DNA of 64,000 nt, from NCBI RefSeq assembly GCF_003123685.1, contig NZ_QCYJ01000172.1:62001-126000 (forward strand), written 5' to 3'. This document shows positions 42,658 through 51,178 of the stretch, one piece after another. The stretch's first letter is position 1. Each line of letters begins with the position of its first letter. The translations under genes and the position numbers were made by a program. Under the pieces are notes generated by a model, which worked only from the letters and a program-made list of their open reading frames with translations, had not been told where the DNA came from and searched no databases. The DNA is from Nocardia aurea (GTDB lineage Bacteria; Actinomycetota; Actinomycetes; Mycobacteriales; Mycobacteriaceae).

Positions 42658-45009
42658 ATGACCCGCACGCACACCCCTCCCAGCACCGGCGTCGTCGGTT
42701 CCCGGGTACCCCGGGTCGAGGACGCGCGCCTGGTCACCGGGGCGGGCACCTTCGTCGACGACGTCACGCGGCCCGGCATGGCGCACGCGTGTTTCGTCCG
42801 CAGCCCGCTGCCACGTGCGCGCATCGGCGACATCGACGTCTCCGGCGCGCTCGAACTCGACGGCGTACTGGCCGTCTACACCGCCGCCGACCTCAATCCC
42901 ACCGCGCACCAGATCTCCTACGGACTCGACATGATCGGCATGCCGCCGGTGCCGCGTCCGCCGCTGGCCGAGGAGGAGGTCCGCTTCGTCGGCGACCCGG
43001 TGGTCCTCGTGATCGCCGTCGATCGCTACGTCGCCGAGGACGCCGTCGAACAGGTGATCATCGATTACGAACCGCTCGACCCGGTGGTCGACTACATCAC
43101 CGCGGGCGAATCACCGAACCTCGTGCACGCCGGTTTCGCCGGGAATTCCGCGGGCGAGATCGGCGGCCGCCCGGCCTCGGACCTCGCGCCGATCTTCGAC
43201 TCGGCCGCCCACGTGGTGCGCCAGCAGATCTTCCAACAGGCCTATTCGCCGGTGCCGATGGAGACCAGGGGCATCGTCGCGGAATGGTCGATCCCCACCT
43301 CGGAGATGACGATCTGGGCCTCCACCCAATCCCCCTTCGAGGTCCGCGGTTTCACCGCGCGACTGCTCGGCATCGACGAGCACCAGGTGCGCGTCCTGGC
43401 CCGCGACACCGGTGGCGGCTTCGGCATGAAAGTCGCGCCGCTGCGCGAAGAGGCCTGCGTGCTGCTGGCGGCGCGCGCACTCGGCTCGGCGGTGAAATGG
43501 ATCGAGGACCGGCAGGAAAACCTCATGTCCGCCGGGATGTCGCGACACGAACACGCTTCTGTCGGAATGGCTTTCGACGAGGACGGCAAGATCCTGGCCG
43601 CCTCCATCGAACACGCGCAGAACGTCGGCGCCTACCCGACGCCCTCACCGATCACCGGCGGCGTTCCGGTCGGCATGCTGTTCCCCGGCCCCTACCGGGT
43701 CACGAACGCCTCCTTCCACGCGAAATTCCTCTACTCCAACACCGTCGGCCGGATCGCCTACCGCGGACCGTGGCAGTTCGAGTCGGTGGCCCGCGAAGTG
43801 CTGCTCGATCACGCCGCGCGCCGGATCGGTATCGACCCGATCGAACTGCGCCGACGAAATATCCTGCGCCGCGACGAATTCCCCTTCCCCAACCCCAACG
43901 GCATGGTCTACGACAACGCCTCCCCGATGGAAACGCTGGAGCAGGCGGTCGAGATGCTCGACTACGAGGCCTTCCGCGCACAGCAGCGCGCCGCCCGGGC
44001 CGAAGGCCGCTACCTCGGCGTCGGCACCTGCACCTATATCGAGCCGACGGCGGGCGCGAGTCCGTTCCTGAGCACCGAGGGCGCCACCATCCGGATCGCG
44101 CCCACGGGCAAGGTCAACGTCTTCGTCGCGGGCGGTTCGGCGGGTAACAGCATCGAGACCACCGTCGTCCAGCTGACCGCCGACGCGCTCGGCGCCGATA
44201 TCGCCGACGTGCGCACCGTGCAGGGCGACACCGCGGTCACTCCGTTCGGCGGCGGCACCCAGGGCAGCCGTTCCGGTTCGATGACCGCGGGCGCGATCGC
44301 CGCGACTGCCGCGCCGCTGCGCGAGCGCATCATCGCGATCGCCGCGCATCGTCTCGGCGTCGCCGTGGACGAGATCGAGTTCGCGGCCAGCAGGGCCACC
44401 GTGGTCGGCAATCCGGACAAGGCGCTCACGCTGGCCGAGATCGCCGAGATCGCCTACCTCCAGGCCGACGCGCTGCCGCCGGGCACACCTCCCGGTCTCG
44501 AGGCCGTCGGACGGCACAAGACCACGCAGATGGCGATCTGGGCCAATGCCACCCACCTGTGCACCTGCGAGGTCGATATCGAGACCGGCGAGGTGATCCT
44601 GCTGCGCTACATCGTCAGCGAGGACTGCGGCCCCATGATCAACCCGGCCGTGGTCGAGGGCCAGATCTACGGCGGCACCGTGCAGGGCATCGGCGGAGCG
44701 CTCTACGAGAATCTCGCCTACGACGAGAGCGGTAACCCGGTCGCCACCACATTCCTCGACTACCTCATGCCGACGGCGTCGGAGGTGCCGCGCATCGAGG
44801 TCGGCCACGTCGAGACCCCGAGCCCGGGGCCGGGCAGCTTCAAGGGCGTCGGCGAGGGCGGGGCGATCGGTTCGACACCGGCGATCCTCAACGCCGTCGC
44901 CGACGCGTTATCGCCGTTCGGTGTGGAGATCTCGAAACTGCCGCTGTCCCCCGCCACGATCGTGTCGATGCTCGACGAGGCGCGCGCCGCCGGAAAGGGT
45001 CCCGCATGA
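42658..45009 (+). CDS. molybdenum hydroxylase large subunit (CoxL/XdhB-like)
   Basis: The 783-residue protein has the aldehyde-oxidase/xanthine-dehydrogenase molybdopterin domains: RDTGGGFGMK, then IAYRGPWQFESVAREVLLD, GGGTQGSRSGS and the catalytic Glu in GVGEGGAIGS near the C-terminus. True CO dehydrogenase has AYRCSFR at the active site; here the sequence is AYRGPWQ, so CO oxidation is unlikely. It should hydroxylate a C-H bond next to a heteroatom or carbonyl using water, in a pathway intermediate. It forms a coupled operon with medium (45006) and small (45874) subunits. Confidence 0.9.
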   Translation: MTRTHTPPSTGVVGSRVPRVEDARLVTGAGTFVDDVTRPGMAHACFVRSPLPRARIGDIDVSGALELDGVLAVYTAADLNPTAHQISYGLDMIGMPPVPRPPLAEEEVRFVGDPVVLVIAVDRYVAEDAVEQVIIDYEPLDPVVDYITAGESPNLVHAGFAGNSAGEIGGRPASDLAPIFDSAAHVVRQQIFQQAYSPVPMETRGIVAEWSIPTSEMTIWASTQSPFEVRGFTARLLGIDEHQVRVLARDTGGGFGMKVAPLREEACVLLAARALGSAVKWIEDRQENLMSAGMSRHEHASVGMAFDEDGKILAASIEHAQNVGAYPTPSPITGGVPVGMLFPGPYRVTNASFHAKFLYSNTVGRIAYRGPWQFESVAREVLLDHAARRIGIDPIELRRRNILRRDEFPFPNPNGMVYDNASPMETLEQAVEMLDYEAFRAQQRAARAEGRYLGVGTCTYIEPTAGASPFLSTEGATIRIAPTGKVNVFVAGGSAGNSIETTVVQLTADALGADIADVRTVQGDTAVTPFGGGTQGSRSGSMTAGAIAATAAPLRERIIAIAAHRLGVAVDEIEFAASRATVVGNPDKALTLAEIAEIAYLQADALPPGTPPGLEAVGRHKTTQMAIWANATHLCTCEVDIETGEVILLRYIVSEDCGPMINPAVVEGQIYGGTVQGIGGALYENLAYDESGNPVATTFLDYLMPTASEVPRIEVGHVETPSPGPGSFKGVGEGGAIGSTPAILNAVADALSPFGVEISKLPLSPATIVSMLDEARAAGKGPA

Positions 45010-45881
45010 AACCGGCGGCCTTCGAATACCACGCCCCCGCCACCGCCGAGGAGGCCGTGACCCTGCTCGCCGACCTCGGCGAGGAGGCCAAGATCATCGC
45101 GGGCGGTCAGAGTCTGATGCCGATGCTGGCGTTGCGGCTCGCCGTCTTCGACCATCTGGTCGACCTGCGCAAGGTGAGCGAATTGCGCGGCATCCGGACC
45201 AGCGAGGACACGGTGTGGATCGGGGCGGGGACGACCCACGCCGAGGTCGGCCGGTCCGAGGAGGTGCGACGCGCGGTGCCGCTGCTGTCACGGGCAACCC
45301 CGCATATCGGGCATTTCCAGATCCGCAATCGCGGCACCATCGGCGGCGCGATCGCCCACGCCGACGCGGCGGGTGAATATCCCGCGGTGGCACTGACACT
45401 GGACGCCGAGATCGAGACGCTGTCCCCCCGTGGCCGCCGCGTCGTCCCCGCCGCCGAATTCTTCACCGGCATGTGGTCGACGGATCTGGAGCCCGACGAG
45501 ATCGTCACCGCGATCGGATTCCAGGTCCGGCGCGGCCGCTGCGGCTACGCCATCGAGGAATTCACCCGCCGCAGTGGCGATTTCGCGATGGCGGGCGCGG
45601 CGATCGCGGTGCGCCTCGACGCGGATTCGCGGATCGAGAGCGCCGCGATCGGACTGATCGGACTGGCGCCGACACCGGTGCGGGCCAGAACCACCGAGGC
45701 CGGACTCGTCGGCCGTTCGATCGACGACGTCGACGTCGAGGAGATCGGCCGGTCCGCCACGGCGGGACTGGATTCGGTGACATCGGATGTGCACGGCTCC
45801 GCCGAATACCGGCGCAGGGTCGGCGCGGCAATGGTGGTGCGCGCGTGGCGTCGCGCCGTAGAGGAGGCGAGCGATGACTGA
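45006..45881 (+). CDS. molybdenum hydroxylase FAD-binding medium subunit
   Basis: The 291-residue protein has the CoxM FAD motifs AGGQSLMPML (near residue 32) and TIGGAIAHADAAGE (near residue 111); the usual TIGGN is changed to TIGGA. It passes electrons from the iron-sulfur subunit to FAD and then to an acceptor. It overlaps the large-subunit gene by four bases and the small-subunit gene by eight, supporting stoichiometric assembly of an (alpha-beta-gamma)2 enzyme. Confidence 0.9.
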   Translation: MKPAAFEYHAPATAEEAVTLLADLGEEAKIIAGGQSLMPMLALRLAVFDHLVDLRKVSELRGIRTSEDTVWIGAGTTHAEVGRSEEVRRAVPLLSRATPHIGHFQIRNRGTIGGAIAHADAAGEYPAVALTLDAEIETLSPRGRRVVPAAEFFTGMWSTDLEPDEIVTAIGFQVRRGRCGYAIEEFTRRSGDFAMAGAAIAVRLDADSRIESAAIGLIGLAPTPVRARTTEAGLVGRSIDDVDVEEIGRSATAGLDSVTSDVHGSAEYRRRVGAAMVVRAWRRAVEEASDD

Positions 45882-46431
45882 TATCGAGATCGAGGTCACG
45901 ATCAACGGTGCGTCGCGCCGCGACATCGTGGCACCGCGACTGACCCTGGCCGACTACCTGCGCGAGAAATGCGGGCTGACCGGAACCCATCTGGGCTGCG
46001 AGCACGGTGTGTGCGGCGCGTGCACCGTCATGCTCGACGGCGACGCGGTCCGGGCCTGTCTGATCTTCGCCGTGCAGGCCGACGGCGCGGAACTGACCAC
46101 GGTCGAGGGCATCGCGGCCCCCGACGGCACCCTGTCTCCCGTGCAGGCCGCGTTCCGTGCCGAACACGGGTTGCAATGCGGTTTCTGCACCCCCGGATTC
46201 ATCGTGTCGGCCACCGCGTTCCTGCGCGAGAACCCGGACCCGACCGAACCCGAGATCCGCGACGCGATCTCGGGCAACCTCTGCCGGTGCACCGGATACC
46301 AGGGCATCATCCGGGCCGTTCGCGCCGCGGCCGATTCCATCGCCGACGCGAACGGCGATCGTACGAACAATTCCGATGCGAACGATGCGGAGACGACCGA
46401 TGCGGCGGCGCCCACGGCGCGGCAGTCGTGA
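45874..46431 (+). CDS. molybdenum hydroxylase [2Fe-2S] small subunit
   Basis: The 185-residue protein has the ferredoxin cluster ligands in GCEHGVCGACTV plus a later Cys (VRACLIF) and the second cluster ligands in QCGFCTPGF and NLCRCTGY. Both clusters are complete. The C-terminus is extended by a polar, Asn/Asp/Thr-rich tail (DRTNNSDANDAETTDAAAP) not found in most CoxS proteins. It begins eight bases before the medium-subunit stop. Confidence 0.92.
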   Translation: MTDIEIEVTINGASRRDIVAPRLTLADYLREKCGLTGTHLGCEHGVCGACTVMLDGDAVRACLIFAVQADGAELTTVEGIAAPDGTLSPVQAAFRAEHGLQCGFCTPGFIVSATAFLRENPDPTEPEIRDAISGNLCRCTGYQGIIRAVRAAADSIADANGDRTNNSDANDAETTDAAAPTARQS

Positions 46432-46459
46432 ACGTCCGCGTGACCTCTGAAGGACACCA

Positions 46460-47167
46460 ATGAAACTCGACAACACCTTCACGATTCCCGTTCCCGCCGC
46501 GCAGGCCTTCCCGGTGCTGCTCGATCTGGAACGCCTCGCCCCCTGTGTACCCGGCGCGACCATCACCTCCAAGGAGGGCGACGACTACCACGGCAAGATC
46601 AAGGTCAAACTCGGTCCCGTCGGCCTGAGCTACAGCGGTGTCATCAAGGTGGTGTTCCAGGACGAGGACGGCGGTATCGCCGTGCTGGAGGGTCGCGGTC
46701 GCGAGACCAGGGGCAACGGGACGGCCAAGGCGACCATAACCTGCCGCCTGGTCGAAACCGACGGCATCACCGAGGTCTTCGTCGACACGGATCTGGCGAT
46801 CACCGGCAAACCCGCCCAGTTCGGGCGCGGCGCGCTCGCGGATGTGGCCGGAACGCTGATCGGCCAGTTCGCCGCCAACCTGGCCGAGGAGATCACCGCC
46901 TCCAGCCACGATGCGCCCGTCGACGAACCCGCGTCGCCGACTCTTGCTGCCGTCCCGTCGTCCGAGCAGGCGAGCCCGGCCGCCGCTGCGGCGTCCACCG
47001 CAGCGGCGACTCCTTCGGCGCCTCGCAAGCCCGCCGAGCCGATCGATCTGCTCGCCGCCGCGGGCGCGGGCAATGCGACCAAACTCGGCGGCCTCGCGTT
47101 CGCCGGGGTCGCCGCGCTGTTGCTCGCGGTACTGCTCCGCAGGCGTTCGTCCAAGCCGACGGCCTGA
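46460..47167 (+). CDS. CoxG-like SRPBCC protein with C-terminal membrane anchor
   Basis: The 235-residue protein starts with a CoxG domain (about residues 1-150; AFPVLLDLERLAPCVPGAT, typical of the family) followed by a Ser/Ala/Pro linker and one membrane helix (about 210-228) ending in basic RRRSSKP. CoxG is thought to recruit the CO-dehydrogenase-type hydroxylase to the membrane, so electrons can reach the quinone pool. It lies 28 bp after the small subunit and completes the operon. Confidence 0.88.
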   Translation: MKLDNTFTIPVPAAQAFPVLLDLERLAPCVPGATITSKEGDDYHGKIKVKLGPVGLSYSGVIKVVFQDEDGGIAVLEGRGRETRGNGTAKATITCRLVETDGITEVFVDTDLAITGKPAQFGRGALADVAGTLIGQFAANLAEEITASSHDAPVDEPASPTLAAVPSSEQASPAAAAASTAAATPSAPRKPAEPIDLLAAAGAGNATKLGGLAFAGVAALLLAVLLRRRSSKPTA

Positions 47168-47230
47168 TCGGCGCTCTCGCGCGTACCGGTCTCGGCAGCA
47201 GCGGGGCCGGTACGCTCCCCAACCGGACCT

Positions 47231-47245
47231 GAGAACGTAGTTCTT
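47231..47245. promoter_or_regulatory. variant operator GAGAACgtaGTTCTT
   Basis: A 6-3-6 palindrome like the regulon operator but with C/G at the inner position and one end mismatch, just upstream of GGATAGTCTC (47252-47261), which holds a TAGTCT -10. It probably mediates control of the second TetR gene. Confidence 0.55.
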
Positions 47246-47383
47246 GATTTTGGATAGTCTCGATCTTTCTGATAAGAATTGAGATATACGAATCAGTAGA
47301 ATGTTCCTTCCCTTCCGGTACTATTCAATGATGTTCATCCCCCGGAGGGTTTCCGCCCATCGATGCGCCCGCTCGAGGTCTCT

Positions 47384-48067
47384 ATGAGCCGCACCGATGA
47401 AGGCAACGTGCCCGCGTGGAAGCAGCGCGCGGTGGACCGCTCGCTCCGGACCGCCAAAATCCGTGCGAGTCAACGGGTTCAGCGCTTCCTCGACGCGGCG
47501 CAGGCGATCATCACCGAGAAGGGCAGCACCGACTTCACGGTGCAGGAGGTCGTCGACCGGTCGCGACAGTCGCTGCGCAGTTTCTACCTGCAATTCGACG
47601 GGAAACACGAACTGCTGCTGGCGCTCTACGAGGACGCGCTCGGCAGGACCGTCGAACAGATCCGTGCCGCGACCAGCAACAGCGTCGAACCGCTGGAGAA
47701 GTTGCGCACCGCGGTCGAACTGCTCTTCCAGCTCTGCCGTCCCGACCCCGACGCCAAGCGACCGCTGTTCACCGAATTCGCCCCCCAGCTGCTCAGTTCG
47801 CATCCCGCCGAGGTGCGCATGGCGCACGCGGCACTGTTCGCGCTGTTCACCGAGCTGATGACCGAGGCGAACAAGTCGACACGGCTGCAACGCGACGCGA
47901 ACCCGCGCAGGCTCGCCGCGATGACCATGCATACCGTCATGTTCATCTCCCAGCCCGCGAGCGTGGACGCCGACGCCCGACCGCTCAGCGCCGCCGAGGT
48001 GTGGAACTTCTGCGCCAACGGCATCACCGCCCGCTCCGACGAGGCGGAAGATCGCCTGCTCACCTGA
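47384..48067 (+). CDS. TetR-family regulator (second of two near-twins)
   Basis: The 227-residue protein is a close paralogue of the regulator at 26147-26800. The DNA-binding domain, from PAWKQRAV to the end of the third helix (YLQFDGKHELLLAL), is nearly unchanged, while the ligand-binding half has more substitutions, and its C-terminus is about ten residues longer. Identical recognition helices with different ligand domains suggest one operator read with two signals. ATG at 47384 is preferred over 47363 because GAGG lies just upstream and its length matches the paralogue. It precedes the CMD-family gene by 94 bp. Confidence 0.85.
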   Translation: MSRTDEGNVPAWKQRAVDRSLRTAKIRASQRVQRFLDAAQAIITEKGSTDFTVQEVVDRSRQSLRSFYLQFDGKHELLLALYEDALGRTVEQIRAATSNSVEPLEKLRTAVELLFQLCRPDPDAKRPLFTEFAPQLLSSHPAEVRMAHAALFALFTELMTEANKSTRLQRDANPRRLAAMTMHTVMFISQPASVDADARPLSAAEVWNFCANGITARSDEAEDRLLT

Positions 48068-48119
48068 GGTGCGCACGGCGGTTTGACTGCGGGGCACGGT
48101 TTTGAAAATGTGTTAGTCA

Positions 48120-48138
48120 AGAATGCAAATCGCATTCT
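48120..48138. promoter_or_regulatory. expanded-spacing inverted repeat before CMD gene
   Basis: AGAATGC, five bases, GCATTCT: the same AGAAT/ATTCT half-sites as the regulon operator but nine bases apart instead of three. It lies 24 bp before the CMD-family ATG. Confidence 0.5.
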
Positions 48139-48161
48139 CGCTCGGCAATCAGGAGGACGCG

Positions 48162-48695
48162 ATGAGATTGGGACCCCTTCCGGAGGAGGAGTGGGACGAC
48201 GAAGTGATCAGCGCGTTGTCCCGCATGCTGCCCGCCGAGCGTCGCAACGCCGAGAAGGCGGGCAACGTGCTCACCACCATGGCGCGACACCCCGCGCTGA
48301 CCAAGGCGTTCCTCACCTTCAACGTGCATCTGCTGTTCCGGTCCACGCTCACCGAGCGCCTGCGTGAACTCGCGATCCTGCGTGTGGCCTACCGCCGCAA
48401 CTGCGCCTACGAATGGGACCATCACGCCAGGATGGGCATCGACGCCGGACTCACCGAGACCGAGGTCGAGGCGGCCCGCGGCAACGCCCAGATCACCGAT
48501 GATTTCGATCTCGCCGTCCTGCGGGCGGTCGACGAACTCGACGAGAAGTCGAATCTGTCCGACGAGACGTGGGCCGCACTGAGCGAACGCTTCAGCGAGC
48601 GCCAGATCATGGATTTCGTCTTCACCGTCGGCGCGTACGCCATGCTGGCGTCAGCGATCAACACCTTCGGCATCGAGGTCGACACCCGGCACTGA
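48162..48695 (+). CDS. carboxymuconolactone decarboxylase (CMD/AhpD-like) family protein
   Basis: The 177-residue all-helical protein has the CMD fold pattern: LTERLRELAILRVAYRRNCAYEWDHHARMG. The AhpD-type CxxC is reduced to a single Cys (CAYEW), with the following HH kept, so it is probably not a thiol peroxidase. Decarboxylase or ring/lactone chemistry is possible. ATG 48162 has AGGAGG upstream; translation from 48123 is in frame but less likely. It follows the second TetR gene on the same strand. Confidence 0.82.
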   Translation: MRLGPLPEEEWDDEVISALSRMLPAERRNAEKAGNVLTTMARHPALTKAFLTFNVHLLFRSTLTERLRELAILRVAYRRNCAYEWDHHARMGIDAGLTETEVEAARGNAQITDDFDLAVLRAVDELDEKSNLSDETWAALSERFSERQIMDFVFTVGAYAMLASAINTFGIEVDTRH

Positions 48696-48708
48696 CCCCG
48701 CCGACGAC

Positions 48709-48743
48709 TCGGGGGCGGTACGCGAATCGCGTACCGCCCCCGA
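48709..48743. terminator. bidirectional terminator
   Basis: A perfect 16-bp stem (48709-48724 with 48728-48743) with a three-base loop between the convergent CMD and acyl-CoA dehydrogenase genes. Confidence 0.85.
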
Positions 48744-48760
48744 ACTGTCTGCCTACCCGC

Positions 48761-49936
48761 TCAGGCGCGCGGGAGGCCGAGCACCCGCTCGGCGATGATG
48801 GTGCGCTGGATCTCGGAGGTGCCGCCCGCGATGGTTCCCGCGAAACTGCGCATGTAGCGCTCGAACCAGCCCGAGGAGAAATGATCCAGCGACATCCGGC
48901 TCGGCGGCGAGCTCAGGGTCGGATGCGCGAGCCCTTCCAGCCCGACCGAATACAGGGCCTGCTCGGAAGCCGTCTGGATCGCCTCCGAACCGAGCACCTT
49001 CAGGATCGACAGCGCGGGCACGTCCTGCTCGTTGCGCGCCTCCCTGGCCAGTGCCGCCGAGCCGAGCAGCCGCAGCGCCTGGTTGTCCATGATCAGCTTC
49101 GCGAAGGCGTCGTGGTCCTGCGCGCTGTGCGGACGGAAATCGCCGAGCAGATCCTCGAGCCGATCGGCGAAACTCAGCCACAGCAGCGTGCGCTCGTGTC
49201 CGAGCGACCCGTTCGCCACCGACCAGCCGCCGTTGACCTCGCCGATGAGATTCTCGGCGGGCACCCGGACGCCCTCGAAGTAGACCTCGTTGAAATCCAG
49301 ATCGTCGGGCGAGCACACCGAGGGGAACGGCCGCCTGGTCACACCGGGCGAATCGGTCGGGATCAGCAGCACGCTGATGCCCTTGTGCTTGGGCGCGGTC
49401 GGATCGGTGCGCACGAAGGTGAGCAGTACGTCGGCGTCGTGCGCGCCCGAGGTCCAGACCTTCTGACCGTCGACGACGAATTCGTCACCCTCGCGAATCG
49501 CGCGGGTGCGCAGCCCGGCCAGATCCGAACCGGCGCCCGGCTCGCTCATGCCGAGCGCGGCGGTGATCTCCGCGCGCAGGATCGGCACGGCCCAGCGCCG
49601 CTTCTGCTCCTCGGTGCCGAACGACAGCAGCGAGGCCGCGATGATGCCGAGGCCCTGCGGGTTGAAGCTGTGGTAGATCCGCCGCTTGGACAGTTCTTCC
49701 AGGTGCACGTACTGCTGGATCAGGGTGGCGTTGCGCCCGCCGAACTCGGGCGGGTTGGCGGGCAGCAGCCAACCGCTGTCGAACATCAGCCGCTGCCACT
49801 GCCGTGCCCACTCCGGAACGTCGGCACTGGACGCGGACCGCTCGACGGCGACGTCCTCACCGGGCAGATTGGCGTCGAGGAAGGCGATGAATTCGGCCCG
49901 GAATTCCTCGACATCGGAATCAAACGTGAGCTGCAC
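48761..49936 (-). CDS. acyl-CoA dehydrogenase, larger subunit of third pair
   Basis: The 391-residue protein has ALGMSEPGAGSDLAGLRTRA and the terminal helix FAGTIAGGTSEIQRTIIAERVL. A segment of about 25 residues (LAHPTLSSPPSRMSLDHFSSGWFERYMR) near the C-terminus is an insertion relative to the other two pairs. It overlaps the shorter partner by 17 bp. As with the other pairs this implies a heteromeric enzyme for a bulky substrate. Confidence 0.88.
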   Translation of the reverse strand: MQLTFDSDVEEFRAEFIAFLDANLPGEDVAVERSASSADVPEWARQWQRLMFDSGWLLPANPPEFGGRNATLIQQYVHLEELSKRRIYHSFNPQGLGIIAASLLSFGTEEQKRRWAVPILRAEITAALGMSEPGAGSDLAGLRTRAIREGDEFVVDGQKVWTSGAHDADVLLTFVRTDPTAPKHKGISVLLIPTDSPGVTRRPFPSVCSPDDLDFNEVYFEGVRVPAENLIGEVNGGWSVANGSLGHERTLLWLSFADRLEDLLGDFRPHSAQDHDAFAKLIMDNQALRLLGSAALAREARNEQDVPALSILKVLGSEAIQTASEQALYSVGLEGLAHPTLSSPPSRMSLDHFSSGWFERYMRSFAGTIAGGTSEIQRTIIAERVLGLPRA

Positions 49937-50918
49937 GGTACTCCTCGGAGATCAGCGCCCGGTGCTCGGCCGCGCCGCCGAGCAGCAACTCGCCGGCCTT
50001 GGCCCGCTTGAGCGCGAACTGTAGGTCATTTTCCCAGGTGAACCCCATGGCGCCGAAGAGTTGAACCCCGTGCCGGAACACCACGGACTGGCATTCGCCC
50101 GCCGACGCCTTGGCCATCGAGGCCGCCAGCCGCCTGCGCGGGTCGTCGGAGGCCAGGCACAGCGCGGCGAAATAGCCGAGCGCGCGGGCACGTTCGATCG
50201 CGATGTGCATATCGGCGGCCTTGTGCTTGACGGCCTGGAACGATCCGATGACAGCGTCGAACTGCTTACGGGTGCGGACGTGTTCGAGGACCAGGTCCAG
50301 AATCCGCTGGCAGGCGCCGACGGTCGTGATGGCCATGCCGGTCAGCGCGTGCTGACGCGCGCGTTCGGTGTCGATACTGCTGCGGTCGGCGTTGCCGACC
50401 CACACATCGGCGAAGGTGACCTCGGCGACGTGCAGCACCGGATCGAAGATCGCGGTGCGGCGCGCGGTGACCCCGGACGCGGGCACGACGAAGACACCCG
50501 CGGACGTGACCACCGCGAACTGCTCGGCGCGGTCACCGTCGAGCACGTGGCGCGCGGTGCCGTTCAGCCGCCAGCCCGCGCCGTCGCGGCTGGGCACCAC
50601 ACCCGAATACACGGCGGTACCGGGCCGATCGATCGCTCCCGCATCGGGAACGAGGGGGGCGAACTGGGAGACCGACGCGAGGAAGGGCGTGGGGTCGGTG
50701 GCCCGGCCGAGCCCCTCCAGCACGATGGCCAATTCCACGGCGAGGTCCGGATCCGTCAGTTCGGTCCAGCCGAGACCGACGTAGGTCTGCCATAGCTGAC
50801 CGGCGTCGAGGTCCTTGTCGACGATGTCTCGAATGAGCGCCGGTGGGCACTCTCTAGCCGTGACCTCACGCACCGTATCGCGCAATAGTCGCTGGTCGGC
50901 GTCGAACTCGAACAGCAT
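49920..50918 (-). CDS. acyl-CoA dehydrogenase-like smaller subunit of third pair
   Basis: The 332-residue protein has the two helical domains with LEHVRTRKQFDAVIGSFQAVKHK and HGVQLFGAMGFTWENDLQFALKR but lacks the EPGSGSD signature and YxGTxE helix of its partner. It is first in the two-gene operon, 42 bp from a perfect operator. Confidence 0.86.
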   Translation of the reverse strand: MLFEFDADQRLLRDTVREVTARECPPALIRDIVDKDLDAGQLWQTYVGLGWTELTDPDLAVELAIVLEGLGRATDPTPFLASVSQFAPLVPDAGAIDRPGTAVYSGVVPSRDGAGWRLNGTARHVLDGDRAEQFAVVTSAGVFVVPASGVTARRTAIFDPVLHVAEVTFADVWVGNADRSSIDTERARQHALTGMAITTVGACQRILDLVLEHVRTRKQFDAVIGSFQAVKHKAADMHIAIERARALGYFAALCLASDDPRRRLAASMAKASAGECQSVVFRHGVQLFGAMGFTWENDLQFALKRAKAGELLLGGAAEHRALISEEYRAAHV

Positions 50919-50959
50919 CTCAGCCTCCCTCCTTTCGCGGAATGAAGATGTACTTCCAT

Positions 50960-50974
50960 GAGAATAACATTCTC
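50960..50974. promoter_or_regulatory. regulon operator GAGAATaacATTCTC
   Basis: Perfect palindrome with the same centre (AAC) as the TetR site at 26014, 42 bp before the third dehydrogenase pair. No gene diverges from it nearby: the gap to the GH5 gene's stop at 51179 holds nothing recognisable. Confidence 0.85.
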
Positions 50975-51178
50975 AATTCCGAAAGGACCGATCTGATTCG
51001 CCCTCTGACCACGCCGATTTCGCGACCCCGCAGGCTTGACATCGGCCGCTGAACCGCCTAGGCGCGCACGGGCACCGCGTATATCCGACAAGAGGCACGA
51101 CCCGATTCGCCCGCGTGATCGGATCGTCGGCGTCGCGGCGAACGTCCCAGGCGTGAACCTCGGCGGCGCCGGTGTCGA

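Noticed and set aside
42658..45009. Calling the molybdenum enzyme a CO dehydrogenase
   Set aside because: The catalytic loop reads AYRGPWQ and lacks the Cys of AYRCSFR.
47231..47245. GAGAACGTAGTTCTT as a KstR site
   Set aside because: The KstR motif has two bases between AAC and GTT; here there are three. The position before a twin TetR gene points to the local operator family.
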